Of a stretch of 64,000 nt of DNA, positions 23,302-34,253 are shown piece by piece (within the stretch, counting starts at the first letter, position 1; each line of letters opens with the position of its first letter). The position numbers and the translations under genes were made by a program. The notes below the pieces were generated by a model. That model did not search any database and was not told where the DNA came from. It worked only from the letters and a program-made list of their open reading frames with translations. This stretch comes from Tupaia tana (taxonomy: Eukaryota; Chordata; Mammalia; Scandentia; Tupaiidae), in assembly GCA_026018925.1 (NCBI GenBank), contig JAKSZU010000016.1:33599377-33663376 (forward strand). Reading direction: 5' to 3'.

Positions 23302-23565
23302 GGGACCAGCAGTTAGCGTCATGGCTATGTCACTGGACTCCCACGTAGTCGACCGCGGTTCGCGTCCCGGACCCGGTGGCTTAAACTCACACTGGGCGCG
23401 TGTGCGTGCGTGCCCAGGATCCCGAGAGGAGAATGGAGGAGAAGGGATTGCGGCGTGGCCATCCCCCCTGGGGGGTGATTTCCTGCTTTCTGTCTCTCTG
23501 TCTCTCTCTGTCTGTCTGGCGAGCGCACGCGCCCTATAGCGAAAACCTCTCAAAAAAAAAAAAAA
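23302..23565 (+). mobile_element. SINE form A, young
   Basis: Near-consensus copy: gggaccagcagttagcgtca, box B GGTTCGCGTCC, body with GGGCGCGTGTGCGTGCGTGC, then GCGAGCGCACGCGCCCTATA and A15. Perfect 13-bp TSDs, agaataaaagttc, at 23289-23301 and 23566-23578. It splits copy 1 of the 202-bp duplication. Confidence 0.97.
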
Positions 23566-23589
23566 AGAATAAAAGTTCATTGCAAGAAT

Positions 23590-24095
23590 AAGTACTATCC
23601 TACACTATTTTGTGACATAGACCAGGAGAAGCAGATAAAACATGTTAGGTTTTTATAAATCCCAAATGCCAGAGTCAATGAATTTTGGGTTGTCACGTAA
23701 GTCAGGATGTACTAAGTAATATACAAGCAGTAAGCACCCCCAAATCTCAATGGCTAAACATATTTAAATTACATATATTTAACTTTCTAAAAAGTCTCCC
23801 CTCCTGCTGCATGGACAGTAGTAGCTAGCAAGTAGGTTTCCCTCATTGGCTGCACTGCAGGGTTTATGTTATCATGTGAGCTTCTAGAACTACTTCATGA
23901 AGGGGAAAGGAATGTGAGACTTAAGCCCTGGATTTTGAAACATCTTCCCAAAATGTTGCCTGTCACTTCATCCCACATTTCGTTGAACAAAACAAGTCTC
24001 ACCACTTCCAAGTTGAGTGGGCCCAGAGATGTGCCATCTTACCAAACACCAAGTAAAAGAAGTGGAACATTGGCAAACAGCCCTGTGTGGACTGC
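23590..24095. other. Unassigned sequence
   Basis: No gene or repeat recognised. Confidence 0.4.
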
Positions 24096-24097
24096 AC

Positions 24098-24450
24098 TGT
24101 GACCACTCCAAACTTCACATGTTGAATGTCTAAACTCCAATGCAACTGGATTTGGGGATAGGGTCTTTAAGAAGGTGAGTAAGGTTAAACACAGTGATAA
24201 ACATGGGGTTTTGTTCCAATGGGACATGCCCTTATAAGGAGAGGAAGAGCTATCAGATCTCTCTCTCTCTCACCACAGTGAGAGGGTGGCTATCTGCAAG
24301 CCATGGAAGGAGGCTTCATTCGAAACTAACCCTGCTGACATCTTGATCTTGTACTTCTAGCCTCCAAAACTGTGATAAATAAATGCCTATTTATTCAAAG
24401 CCACCTGATCTGCATGTCTTGTCCTTGCAGCCTAAGCAGACTAGACAATC
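24098..24450 (+). mobile_element. MLT1-type LTR (ERVL-MaLR)
   Basis: 'cttcacatgttgaatgtct', 'actccaatgcaactggattt', 'gacatgcccttataaggaga', 'cttctagcctccaaaactgt' and 'gataaataaatgcctattta' keep the order of an MLT1 LTR, including its AATAAA. Confidence 0.7.
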
Positions 24451-25043
24451 TCTAATGACTATCACAACCACAGTGGCTGTGTTCCAGCACGAACAACTCA
24501 CTCAGCATTGTACATCTTTATTAGATTTCCATGATATTACACTAAAGCTTAGATGATCTATCAAATTAAATGAACCTGGTAAAAACAAATAGAAATTCAA
24601 CTCAAATAAATGCTTCATTAAGGACTCTTTCTCGTCTCAACCAGAAAGTATTTTCTCAGTGTTGTTTTCATACATTTCAAATCAGGATAAATATTCTAGG
24701 CTCCAGCTTCATCCCAATTTATTTAAAAAACAAAAACACTGCCAAGTAAACTGCATTCCTTCTTTCAATTTAGTATGGAAATGATTTGGTATAGAGATGG
24801 AATCCTACCTGCTGGCTGATGACTGTATGGATAATAATCCCAGCGGTTCATCTTACAGAGTTTTATCCAGGGGACTCACGGTGCTTAGCAAACATAGTAT
24901 GATCACCCTCAGAGGTACAATAAGAGGACCATTTCCCAGTCACCCCAGGGACATGACACCTCAGTGAGAATGATGGCTCTGTGACCTCTTTCCTCAAACG
25001 TAGTAAGGCATTTCACTTCTTGCCTTTTATTCTGTCTCTATAG
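24451..25043. other. Unassigned sequence
   Basis: No gene or repeat recognised. Confidence 0.4.
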
Positions 25044-25059
25044 AACTACTCCAGGCTAT

Positions 25060-25550
25060 GGGACCAGAAGTTGGCATAATGGTTATGCCATTATGAGAAA
25101 AACGAGTTTATTCTTGAGTATGCTAAATTTAACATCACGGTGATGCATTCATGGGGGAAAAGTCAATCAGCCACAGAAAGTCTGGTCCTCAGCATGGAAG
25201 AAAAGTTGGTATTAGAGAACTTCCAGGTTAGATAACATATACTGTAGGTATCAACAGACCCACACTCAAAAAAGAATAAAAGTTCATTGCAAGAATGAAC
25301 TTGAGTTCGCTGAACTCCCATGTAGTCAACCACGGTTCAAGTCCCGGACCCGGTAGCTTAAACTCATGCCGGGCGCATGCGCATGCATGCCCAAGATCTC
25401 GAGAGAAGAATGGAGGAGAAGGGATTATGGAGTGGCCATCCCCCCCCGGGGGGTGATTTCTTACTTTCTGTCTCTCTTTCTGGCAAGTGCACGTGCCCTA
25501 TAGCAAATATCTAAAAAAAAATAAAATTAAAAAAATTAAAAAAATAAAAA
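25060..25550 (+). mobile_element. SINE form A interrupted by copy 2 of the 202-bp segment
   Basis: The head starts at 25060 (gggaccagaagttggcataa), stops near 25094, and resumes near 25303 (gttcgctgaactcccatgta). Body and A-rich tail follow. The whole unit lies between 16-bp TSDs (actactccaggctatg, about 25045-25060 and 25551-25566), so the foreign segment entered the SINE rather than flanking it. Confidence 0.95.
25095..25296 (+). repeat. Copy 2 of the 202-bp duplicated segment
   Basis: About 95% identical to 23111-23301 plus 23579-23589. It lacks the SINE that splits copy 1, so it was copied before that SINE inserted. Confidence 0.97.
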
Positions 25551-25566
25551 ACTACTCCAGGCTATG

Positions 25567-26975
25567 AAGGTGCCACACACTCTTATCCCTGAGCACTTTG
25601 TTCTTTTCAGTGCCTAGAATTTCCCACCCCCCTTTGGGGACTTCCTTGTGTGGCTCCAATCGTTCTTGTGGACCCTACATTAGTTTTCCCGCCCTTGGAG
25701 AAGTATCCTCTAAGAACCTTTTCAGTTTTCAGAACCTTATTTTGTGTATTGCAGTAGCCTGCTTCAGTGGGTGTGTCCCTCATGCGTGCTGTGGAAAAGT
25801 GCTGCTGTGGCCTCGGGCCAGGCAGGGGGCCCAACCGACAACTGTGTGTTTGATCATAGCTCAGTCTGGGCTGGGGCCCTGTCCCCACAGTGAGCATTTT
25901 CCCAGGACAGTTTGTGAATGCTTTACACATGGTCCAGGATATGTAAAAAGGGACGTTCTGTCCCAGTTCTGGCTTAGGTATCAAGGGCCATGGGTGGGGA
26001 AAGGTGTAGTGATTTCAAGTATCCCCCATCCCAAGTGAAGTGGAATCAGACCTCCTGGAAAGGACTTGCAAGATGGTGTCTGAAAACAGGTTTCACAATG
26101 ATTTGCTGTTTCCAAGAATGCAGGAGACTGACTAGAGGTTGACAAGAGAGTGAAGATACTCCTTGGAGAGAATTGCTGGTGTCCTGAGACATTTGCTCAG
26201 GGAGTTACTTCTTCCCTACCTTAAACACCTGAGAAAGGCTTCAAGGGAACATCTTCATTTGTGTCCTCGGGAGTTTAGTCATGGGTGACAGATGTCTGAT
26301 ACAAACCTAGGAAATGTAAGCATGAGGTCCTGTGTTGATGTCCAAGGCAGCAAAGTACAGAAAAATGTAGGGTTGCACTGGGAGAAACCTGCCCGTCATC
26401 ATTCATGTATGTTATGAAGCATGAGTGCCACAAGCCAGTAGGTCTGTGTAGTGGACTCTGTCCAAGAAAAGTGCCCAGAGGGAAGGTGAGGCAGGAAAGG
26501 ATGGACTTCCAGAGGTCAAGGGAAGGAGGGAGAGTCAAGAAAGCCCTCCCTCGTGTGCGCAAGAGCTGTTGTGGGACACTCTTAGCTTATTAGGCACTTC
26601 CACAACTTCCAAAGAGAAGTTCCATGAGACAGTGTCTACTTGAACATCTGCCATGCCAGAGAGCACCAATGGTAGATCCAGCCACTTGATCTCATAATCC
26701 TGTCTCCTGCCTAAAGAGGCCAAGAAGGTCTGTAAAAGGGGGCAGAAAAAGAACTGGTAAACAGGCACTGTTTCCTCTTCTGCCTCACGCTTCTAGGTGT
26801 AAGAACACTGACGGATGGAAGAAGCTTTAACTGGGATAAGAATTCTGAATGTATATTATTAAGCTTCACTGGATGTATTAATTATTGAAACTAGAAAATT
26901 CTTGTGACTAAAATAGACCAGAACACTATAAGGAAGGCCTATTTGTTAAGACAAGAAAATTTCCCCCAAACTTGG
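25567..26975. other. Repeat-poor, GC-richer unique block
   Basis: No repeat recognised over 1.4 kb. Base composition is more GC-rich than the flanks. Frames at 25598-26038 (+, 146 codons) and 25607-25984 (-, 125 codons) overlap and show no known domain. It could be an old diverged LTR/ERV piece, a lncRNA exon or a regulatory block. Confidence 0.4.
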
Positions 26976-26979
26976 ATTG

Positions 26980-27058
26980 AAAGGTACAGCTTTATAACCT
27001 AGTGGTTAAGAGAGCTAGATCCTACATGACCAATTGTCGTTCAAATCCTGGCCCTGGA
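26980..27058 (+). mobile_element. tRNA-like SINE head only
   Basis: 'taacctagtggttaagagag' and 'gttcaaatcctggccctgg' match the SINE head (boxes A and B) but no body follows. It is either 3'-truncated or a MIR head. Confidence 0.5.
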
Positions 27059-27059
27059 A

Positions 27060-28155
27060 AAAATTCCCAAGTATCATACACACAACACATCATGCAAGGT
27101 ACAAACACCAACCACAGATTCAATTTTGAGTTTTCCAATAGCACAGTAAACAACATTAAAGCTACATTTTCATGGATAAAATAGGTAAAAATTAATTTTA
27201 ATATTGTATTTGACTTAATAAATACAAAGTATTTTCATTTCAATATATAATCAATAGAAAAAATTGCTGAGATATTTTTATATACTTTTTTCACATGAAT
27301 CTTCAGAATCTGCTATGTGTTAGACACTCACAGCACATCTTGACTCTAGCTAGACACACCTCAGATGCTCAGCAGTCACTCATGACCGGTAGCTGCCACA
27401 GTAAATAGTTGAGGCTTATCTGGGCAGTTATCTGGGCTCTTCCAGACCCTGAGGAAAACTCATCTGAAAACAGACCAGCCTTGAGATAACAGGACTTACT
27501 TGTATAGTTATGAAAACCACCGCAAAGATCATCTCACTGTACGTGGCACCAACTAAGAAAACCTATTGGTAATCAGATTCTGTGCAGGGGTAGGATTGGC
27601 AACTCCATTATTTTACACTGGTAAGAAGAAAAAACAGTGTTGACCTATCTGTTCTGTAGCAGGAAGGGCATTAAATATAATTACTGAACTCTCCAATATC
27701 AGGACCAGTGTGTTTTCAGATTTCCTGAAAATTTAACTTATCAGGGCCAGAATCTTTATTATAAGAAAAAGCTTGCCTAATCTGTAGGGAACTGGTAAAG
27801 GTCAACATTTTGGTTGGAGCAATGAAACTTTACTCTTGTACAAAGTGAATTGTCATTTTATTGAAATACAGAGTAGATATCTTTCCATAGAATACATTGA
27901 GTGCTCTACATATTTTTTGTTATTGTGTTTAGCAGTTATTATTTTTAGTAGATTTCATTTTAAATCAGCCTGAGGATTTATTATTCAAGAGGTTATGTTT
28001 GTCATTCCTATGCAGCAGGCCACCCAATCTGAATAACAGTTTCTGTTAGCTTCTATAGGATGAGCATGAAATTGGCCCATTCCATTCACATTTGTATGAA
28101 GGTTTTATTTCTCTATGTATCAGCAATAGTCCTTGCAGGGGTTTTTTTGTTGTTT
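27060..28155. other. Unassigned AT-rich sequence
   Basis: No gene or repeat recognised. Confidence 0.4.
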
Positions 28156-28157
28156 TT

Positions 28158-28232
28158 GTTTGTGTGTGTGTGTCTGTGTGTGTGTGTGTGTGTGTTTTGT
28201 TTTTTTTTGTTTGTTGTTTTTTTTTTTTTTGT
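28158..28232. repeat. (TG)n and T/G-rich low complexity
   Basis: (GT)n run, then TTTTTTG-type tracts. It drives spurious overlapping frames on both strands. Confidence 0.9.
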
Positions 28233-28445
28233 AGATTCAAAAAGATTATTTGTGAAAATGCTCAGATAATCAGCCATCCATCTATTGCTTTCCTTCTAGG
28301 CCCTCTCTAGAAAGTTTCCATTTGAGATACTCCCTGATTATACCACTGGTGTTAATAAGTTAACACCATTTTATTAACTGAATGCAAGCAGTCCTTTAAA
28401 AAAGGTTTTATCTGTTGAAGCTCCAATATGATTGTTCTTGCCTTA

Positions 28446-28772
28446 ATCATCTCAGTCTGCCATAACAAACTACCACAAAACGGTTGACTTAAACAAGAGA
28501 ATATATCTTCTCACAGTTCTGGAGACTGGAAGTCCAGGATCAAGATGCAGGCTAATTCAGTTCTTGCTGAGGGCTTTCTGGCTTGTAGGTGCCACCTTAC
28601 CGTGTCTTCAGATAGAGGAGCTCTTCCTATAAGATTACAATCTTACCAAGTTAGGGACCCACCCTTCTAACCACATTTAACCTTAGTTAACTCTAAAGAC
28701 TCAATACAGTGATATTGGAGATTGGGCTTCAACATACAAATGAGTAGGAGGACACAATTCAGTCCAGAGCAG
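28446..28772 (+). mobile_element. Ancient mammalian repeat (LTR/MER-type), family not named
   Basis: 'ctgccataacaaactaccac', 'tctcacagttctggagactg', 'gaagtccaggatcaagatgc', 'gacccacccttctaacc' and 'aggacacaattcagtccaga' are in the order of a widespread old mammalian repeat whose name I cannot fix from memory. Confidence 0.6.
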
Positions 28773-29159
28773 TTTTTCACATCCAGCACACCCATAGTTC
28801 ACAAGCAAGAGCTAACTTCTACTTCCATGTAGTAGATCAGTCAAGTAAATAATCCACAAACATACAATAATCTCTAAATAACTTATATTTCATGCCGGAG
28901 CAAATTACATCTTTGACTTTGCTATTTGTCATGTCTACAATTTTCTGGGTGACTTATTTTTTTTTAAGTTTGTATTATTAGTATTAGTATTTTCATATTG
29001 CATTTGTATTAAATCATGTTCCTTGAGCATCTATGAATTGAAAATACTTGAATAAAAGGTTTTCCAAACATAGTCAACAGGGTGCTAATCTATTCAAGGA
29101 CTATCAAGAACTCACTGTATCAACTCTCCCCTTTTCATTTGTTCTTGAAATATTAACCT

Positions 29160-29480
29160 AAGGTCACTTTGAGCAAGGCACTATGCTGGTCTCTGTGATG
29201 GTATCATCAGAGGATTTCACTTTAATGGGAGATATAAGACATGCAACTAAGTAATGGTAAACATGGTAGACAGCGATAAATTTTATAAGAGAAACATAGA
29301 AAAAATTGTTCCTGTGGCAGTTCAAAGAGGGAAGGGAAGCATCAAAGGAGGCTATGGGTGAGAAAGCATTTGAAATAGGTCTTAGCAGTAGGTTGGACTT
29401 GGGTATTTGGAGATAAGAGGTTAAGAAAAAAATGCCAGGCAGAGGAAATACGGTTCATTTGAAAGTGAGCAACCTACTCT
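29160..29480 (+). mobile_element. Ancient repeat-like stretch, unnamed
   Basis: 'gcaaggcactatgctggtct', 'aataggtcttagcagtagg' and 'atgccaggcagaggaaatac' resemble an old common mammalian repeat. Diverged, so low certainty. Confidence 0.35.
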
Positions 29481-30315
29481 GGCAGAAATTATATCCCTGA
29501 ACTGATCATTTAGAGCTGTTATGTGTTATGTGTCTAGATCTGAGAATTTGAGGAGAAATACAAGAAACAGTGCTCACAAATATGCAAGTTATTACCTTTT
29601 TAATAATGAACTAATTAATGAGGCATCCCTGAGAAAAAATGCCTTCTGCTTAGATAACTCAAAATAAATTGTTGCATAGTAACCACATGACCAGCCAAAT
29701 AATCACCCTTCTTTCCTGTAGACTGAGAATCAAGCTTTCTTGTTATTAGATTATGATTTTAAATAATAAAACATGTAATAATACCTTTTAGGAAAAGAAA
29801 ACATTATTTCCATTACAAGCATTGACTTTGTGTGGCAAATATACACATACACATACACACGCTCATTATGATAATTGTCTCTAGCACAATCAGCATTTCT
29901 ACTGAATGTATTAATATTTCTAAAGAAAAAAATTTCAAATAAACATACACTTGAGCCGGAATAATCTCATAGTACCTTTACTTGATAGTTTAAATGTAAA
30001 ATAATCTGCTTTTCTAATTAATTCTCTCAGTGAATCAGTAATGCTTCAATAAATTAGCCTACACAAAAGAAGACCAGAAAAAATCGTAATCTACTAATGA
30101 AAGGGATCAGAATATGCCACTCAAAAAATATGCCACTTTGTCTGAGAAACAGCAGACACAGGAGAAATTATCTGCCCTTCCCCTTTCTGTCAAAATGCAG
30201 GCATCAACATCTATTCATAATGTTCTCTTCCTCTCCTATGTCAGGAAGAGGAGGACAACTCTTTAGCATAGGAGAAGTCTTATTACTAGATGTATGTGTC
30301 TTCATTTAAAAACAA
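29481..30315. other. Unassigned AT-rich sequence
   Basis: No gene or repeat recognised. Confidence 0.4.
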
Positions 30316-30325
30316 AAAAATCTTA

Positions 30326-30502
30326 AGGCCAGCAGGTGGCGTAGTAGTTAACACATTGGACACTCCAACATGGCCAACCACAGTTTGAGTCCTGGAATTG
30401 GTGGCTTGCTTTCTCATTTTCTCTCTCTCTCTCTCTCTGTCTCTCTCTGGTCAAATTAAAATAAATGAATAAATAAATAAAATTAAATAAATAATTTTTT
30501 TT
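30326..30502 (+). mobile_element. SINE form B
   Basis: Head aggccagcaggtggcgtagt, box B-like GTTTGAGTCC, a CT microsatellite tract, 'tggtcaaattaaaataaatg' and an (AATA)n tail. TSD aaaaatctta at 30316-30325 and 30503-30512. Confidence 0.9.
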
Positions 30503-30539
30503 AAAAATCTTATTATAAAGCCCTTATGTTACATTAGTT

Positions 30540-30790
30540 TCTCCTGTATATATGTCACATTTTACTCCCCCTGGAAGCCCAATTTCCCTTTTTTTATCTA
30601 GTAACTTTCCACAATTTATTGCCCTTTGTTAAAACAGTACATAAGCTCTCAAGACTAACTACTTTTGTTTTTACTTCTTTTCTGAAACTCCCATGTGCAT
30701 CTGAAATAAACCTTTTCTCCTATTAATATGGCTTTTGTCAGTTGAATTCACAGGCCCCGGTTACAGAACTTAAGGAAGTAGGGAGAACCT
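30540..30790 (+). mobile_element. 3' part of an endogenous retrovirus LTR
   Basis: 'actcccatgtgcatctgaaa', AATAAA at about 30703, 'cttttgtcagttgaattcac' and 'aggccccggttacagaactt' have the layout of an LTR R-U5 with poly(A) signal. No viral gene is visible nearby; likely a solo LTR remnant. Confidence 0.55.
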
Positions 30791-32469
30791 TTTTTCTTAC
30801 TCTACATTAGTGACATTATCAACATGCAATGAATGTATGTAGAAAGACACTGACTGACAGCCTTGATTACACTCTTACAGGATCAGGTTATTATTAGATC
30901 TAGGATGGAGCATGGGGAAGGGTGGTATCTCAGAAACCATACTAAATCTCTTTACTAGTGAAGAAGCTGGGCTTGGAGAAGTTTATTTGTGACACACAGC
31001 CCAAGCTCACACTGTACATCATAATTTAAGTTACCAACTAAAAGTATGTTCAGAAAACAAATTCGACTGAATTGCAGAATTCTTTCTACTGCTCCTTGGT
31101 GCCTCTCAACTCACATGACCAGAAAGAAATAGTTTAACTTTTTGTTTGTTTCTGGATTTGTTTTGTTTTTACATAGGTATGTTCTCCTATTCTATTAGCA
31201 GTGTGATAGAAAACACCCATAAATTGCTGAGCTGTTAGGCATGCATATAATAGGCCTTGCCTATTGGGCCCTTAGACTTCAAGGACTTCCTTTAAAGACA
31301 GAAGTACCTCCTGCCATTTGAAAATTCAAAGATGCATGTAAAAATGAGATTTTTTAAAAGGTTTTGTTTCCCAGGCAACTGCGTTCAATTCAGATTGGAT
31401 GTGAACATTAGAATCCCTCAGAGGCATTCTCCCCCATCCATCCTTATTCTCCTTGCTGCAATAAAGCTGTAAACTCTGAGGACCCAGGATCCTAGCCGCT
31501 TTTGGAGAATGAAAAATAATGTAGGGGATAGTTTAAAAATGATGCTAAATTCGTAAGTATAAAATGCATGCCAGCAAGCAATGCACCCTGGAAATGTCCC
31601 GTGCTGTATTGACGAAGAAAAGGCACACATTGACCAACATAGTAGGCCAGAAAAGACTGAAAAAGAAGCTTTTCTGTCATTTGTCATAACCTTTGAACAG
31701 CAGTTCATCTCAGTTGATAATGAGACAGGGAAAGCATGGCTGTCAGAGCCAGAGAGTAAAGCTTTAGTATTTGAATGACAACTAAATTGCTGCTAGGGTG
31801 GTCTAGCACAAAACAAGCCACAGATGTCCACCACTAAAACAGCTCCTGAAATTTACACTGTAAGGAGCTTGAAATCAATGGGGAATTTTTAAATCATCCA
31901 GGTGGTGGATACTGACTTGAAGATTTTCTAATAGTTTCACAAACTACAAAACTTATATAATATATATATATATGTATCAATGGGAGAGGGGAAGCTTTAT
32001 ACTCATAGTTAAATAAAGAAAGTGGTTACTTCTCCAGGAAAAAAAAAAAAATCTTTTTTTTTTTTTTGGTACAATTATTCTCAGCATTCTGAACCAATAG
32101 CTTGGGTGGAGGACATTTTAAATTTGTTAGTTCAAAGGTGTTTTTTTGTTCTCAAAGGTGTTTTTTTGTTCTCAATGTGATCATAACACAGGTCTTCAGC
32201 TATAAATCATAAGAAGCACAAGCCCAATTTGACATTTAAAAACAAAAGTCATTGTTGAACTTCTAGACGTTAGAATATTTTTTTGGTAGATAGAAAATAA
32301 AAGCTTGTTTTTCAAAGAAAGATCCAGAGGAAAATACTTTTTATTAAGCATTCACTATCTCTCTCTCTCTCACTCACATACACACATATCTATTCAGCCA
32401 TTATTACTTCTAGCAAGTGTATTTCTGAAAATTTTTTCTAAGAATTTCTAGTTTAGAAATTCCTTTCAG
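30791..32469. other. Unassigned sequence
   Basis: No gene recognised. It contains a (TA)n at about 31953-31972, A/T homopolymers at about 32038-32066, a 21-bp tandem duplication around 32130-32172 and a (CT)n near 32358-32372. Confidence 0.4.
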
Positions 32470-32471
32470 CC

Positions 32472-33379
32472 TTTTTTTCTCACCTAACACAGAAAGCTGT
32501 AGCCACCTCCACCTTTGCCTGTTTTGGGCCTCCGGGTTCAGCTTCACAGCTGTGAAGTCTCCCCCAGCCAATATCCCCCTCTCAGACCTAGTGCTAGGCA
32601 GGTAGGAAGGCTGCTTTGCTCCCACTTGCTCTCCTCTGTCCCTTCTAATTTCTTTTCTCTTTTTGAAAAAAGAGCTCTCTACCCTCCCTGGGCTTTTCTC
32701 TTGTTAATCTCTGTCTTTTTTCTCGCCTAGGACAGAAAGCTGCTAGCCATCTCCACCTTTGTCTATTTTGGGCCTTTGCAGGGCACACAAGTGTGACGCA
32801 TGGTTTTCCATTTTCATCCCAATTTCAGTTTTTACAAAGTGATTTTATTTTCTTTTTTTACTCATTTTCTTGTAGTACTTTCCTTCTTTTTTCTTTGCCT
32901 TCTCTCCCTATTTCTATTTCCTACTTTCTTTTTCTTTATCTAATTTACTTCTCAGCCTTTACCCTTTGCCTAGAGATGATTAGGTGCATATAGCTAACCA
33001 TCTGAGCATTGTGAGTTTTAGAGAATGCTTTGCACATCACTCTAGTGGTTGCAAAAATAGTAAAATTCCCCTTCATAAATCTGATTGCAAAACTCCCACT
33101 GTGATTCCCGCATTTGAGGACTTAGTAGAAGGGAGAAAATAGCACTGAATTATTCCACAATGGGGGAAACATAGGAGTTGACAGACACAGAATCCCTCTC
33201 CAACAAATTGGCCAGAAGTGAATACATTACCAAATGACTAAAAATAGAAGAAAAGCCTCAAGGATGAGAGAATCAAGTAGTACATCTCCACCAAGGAAAC
33301 AATGTAACCTGTCTCCAAGTAGAGAAAATTTAGAGCATATTATTGAAATGTCAGTAAAAGAATTTAGAATATTTTTGGT
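32472..33379 (+). mobile_element. 5' region of an L1-derived element
   Basis: Noncoding DNA just upstream of the L1 ORF1 relic. Two similar units start at 32472 and 32714 (shared 'acagaaagctg', 'tccacctttg', 'ttttgggcct'), as in L1 5' UTRs built of repeated modules. The start point is my estimate; no TSD was found. Confidence 0.5.
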
Positions 33380-34176
33380 AACAAAACTCTGAGATGCAAG
33401 AGAAAAGAGACATTGAGCTTCAAGAGATAAGGAAGTCCTTCCACGATATGAAAGAAGAATTAGACACCATAAAAAAAAATTAAATGAAACTGATAGACAT
33501 GAAGGCTATAATACAGGAAATTAAAGTCTCCCTTGAAAGTATCAAAAAGCAAGTTAGACCATGCAGAAGATCGAGTCTCAGAAATAGAAGACAAAACCAA
33601 TCACCTAGAAAAAATTATCAAAAATACTGAGAAAACAGCCAAGAAAGCTGAGGATACTATACAAGAAATACTAGATACCATGAAACATCCAAATATATGA
33701 ATAATTGGTATCCCAGAAGGTGAAGAAACTAATAAGGGCATTGTTAATCTATTCCACAAAATCCTTGAAAAAAACTTTCCAAGTCTAGAAAGGCACTCAA
33801 ACATCCAGACCCAAGAAATACAAAGAATCCCAAGTAGAATCAATCTAAGAAGATCCTCTCCATGCCACATTATAACTAGATTGACCAAAACAACAAAGAC
33901 AAAATACTGAGATTGGCAAGAGAGAAACAAAACATCAATTACTTACAAAGGCTATCCCATCAGACTAACGCTGGACCTCTCACCAGATACAATGCAAGCA
34001 AGAAAAGAATGGGGAAATATATTCAAATCATTAAATGAAAAACAATTTCATTCAAGAATACTATACCTGGCAAGGTTATCCTTTATATGGGAAAAGAAAA
34101 TAAAAACGTTCTTGAATAAACAAAACCTGATAGAATTTACCAACTCAAGATCAGCTCTTCAAGAAATTCTGAAATG
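33380..34176 (+). pseudogene. L1 ORF1 relic
   Basis: L1 ORF1p is an RNA-binding, trimeric coiled-coil protein needed for retrotransposition. Here a Lys/Glu-rich coiled-coil part (about 33390-33680) is followed by RRM-like and C-terminal-domain sequence with IIGIPEGEE, IQTQEIQRIP and LDLSPDTMQARKEWGNIF, ending in LQEILK plus stop at 34176. At least one frameshift near 33560 and in-frame stops (for example after NI near 33698) break it. It is about 265 codons long against about 340 in human L1. Confidence 0.85.
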
Positions 34177-34253
34177 AGTGCTATACCAAGAAAACTAAAG
34201 AAAGACAGACAGCAATAAGAGAACAAAAAACAACCAGGGATATGGCCAACTTA

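Noticed and set aside
25598-26038. 146-codon frame in GC-richer DNA
   Set aside because: Overlaps a 125-codon frame on the other strand; no signal peptide, domain or codon pattern I can support.
28060-28310. Cysteine/valine/phenylalanine-rich frames on both strands
   Set aside because: Produced by (TG)n and T-rich low-complexity DNA.
30540-30790. Possible intact endogenous retrovirus next to the LTR end
   Set aside because: No gag, pol or env reading frame or matching second LTR is visible nearby; only LTR-like sequence is supported.
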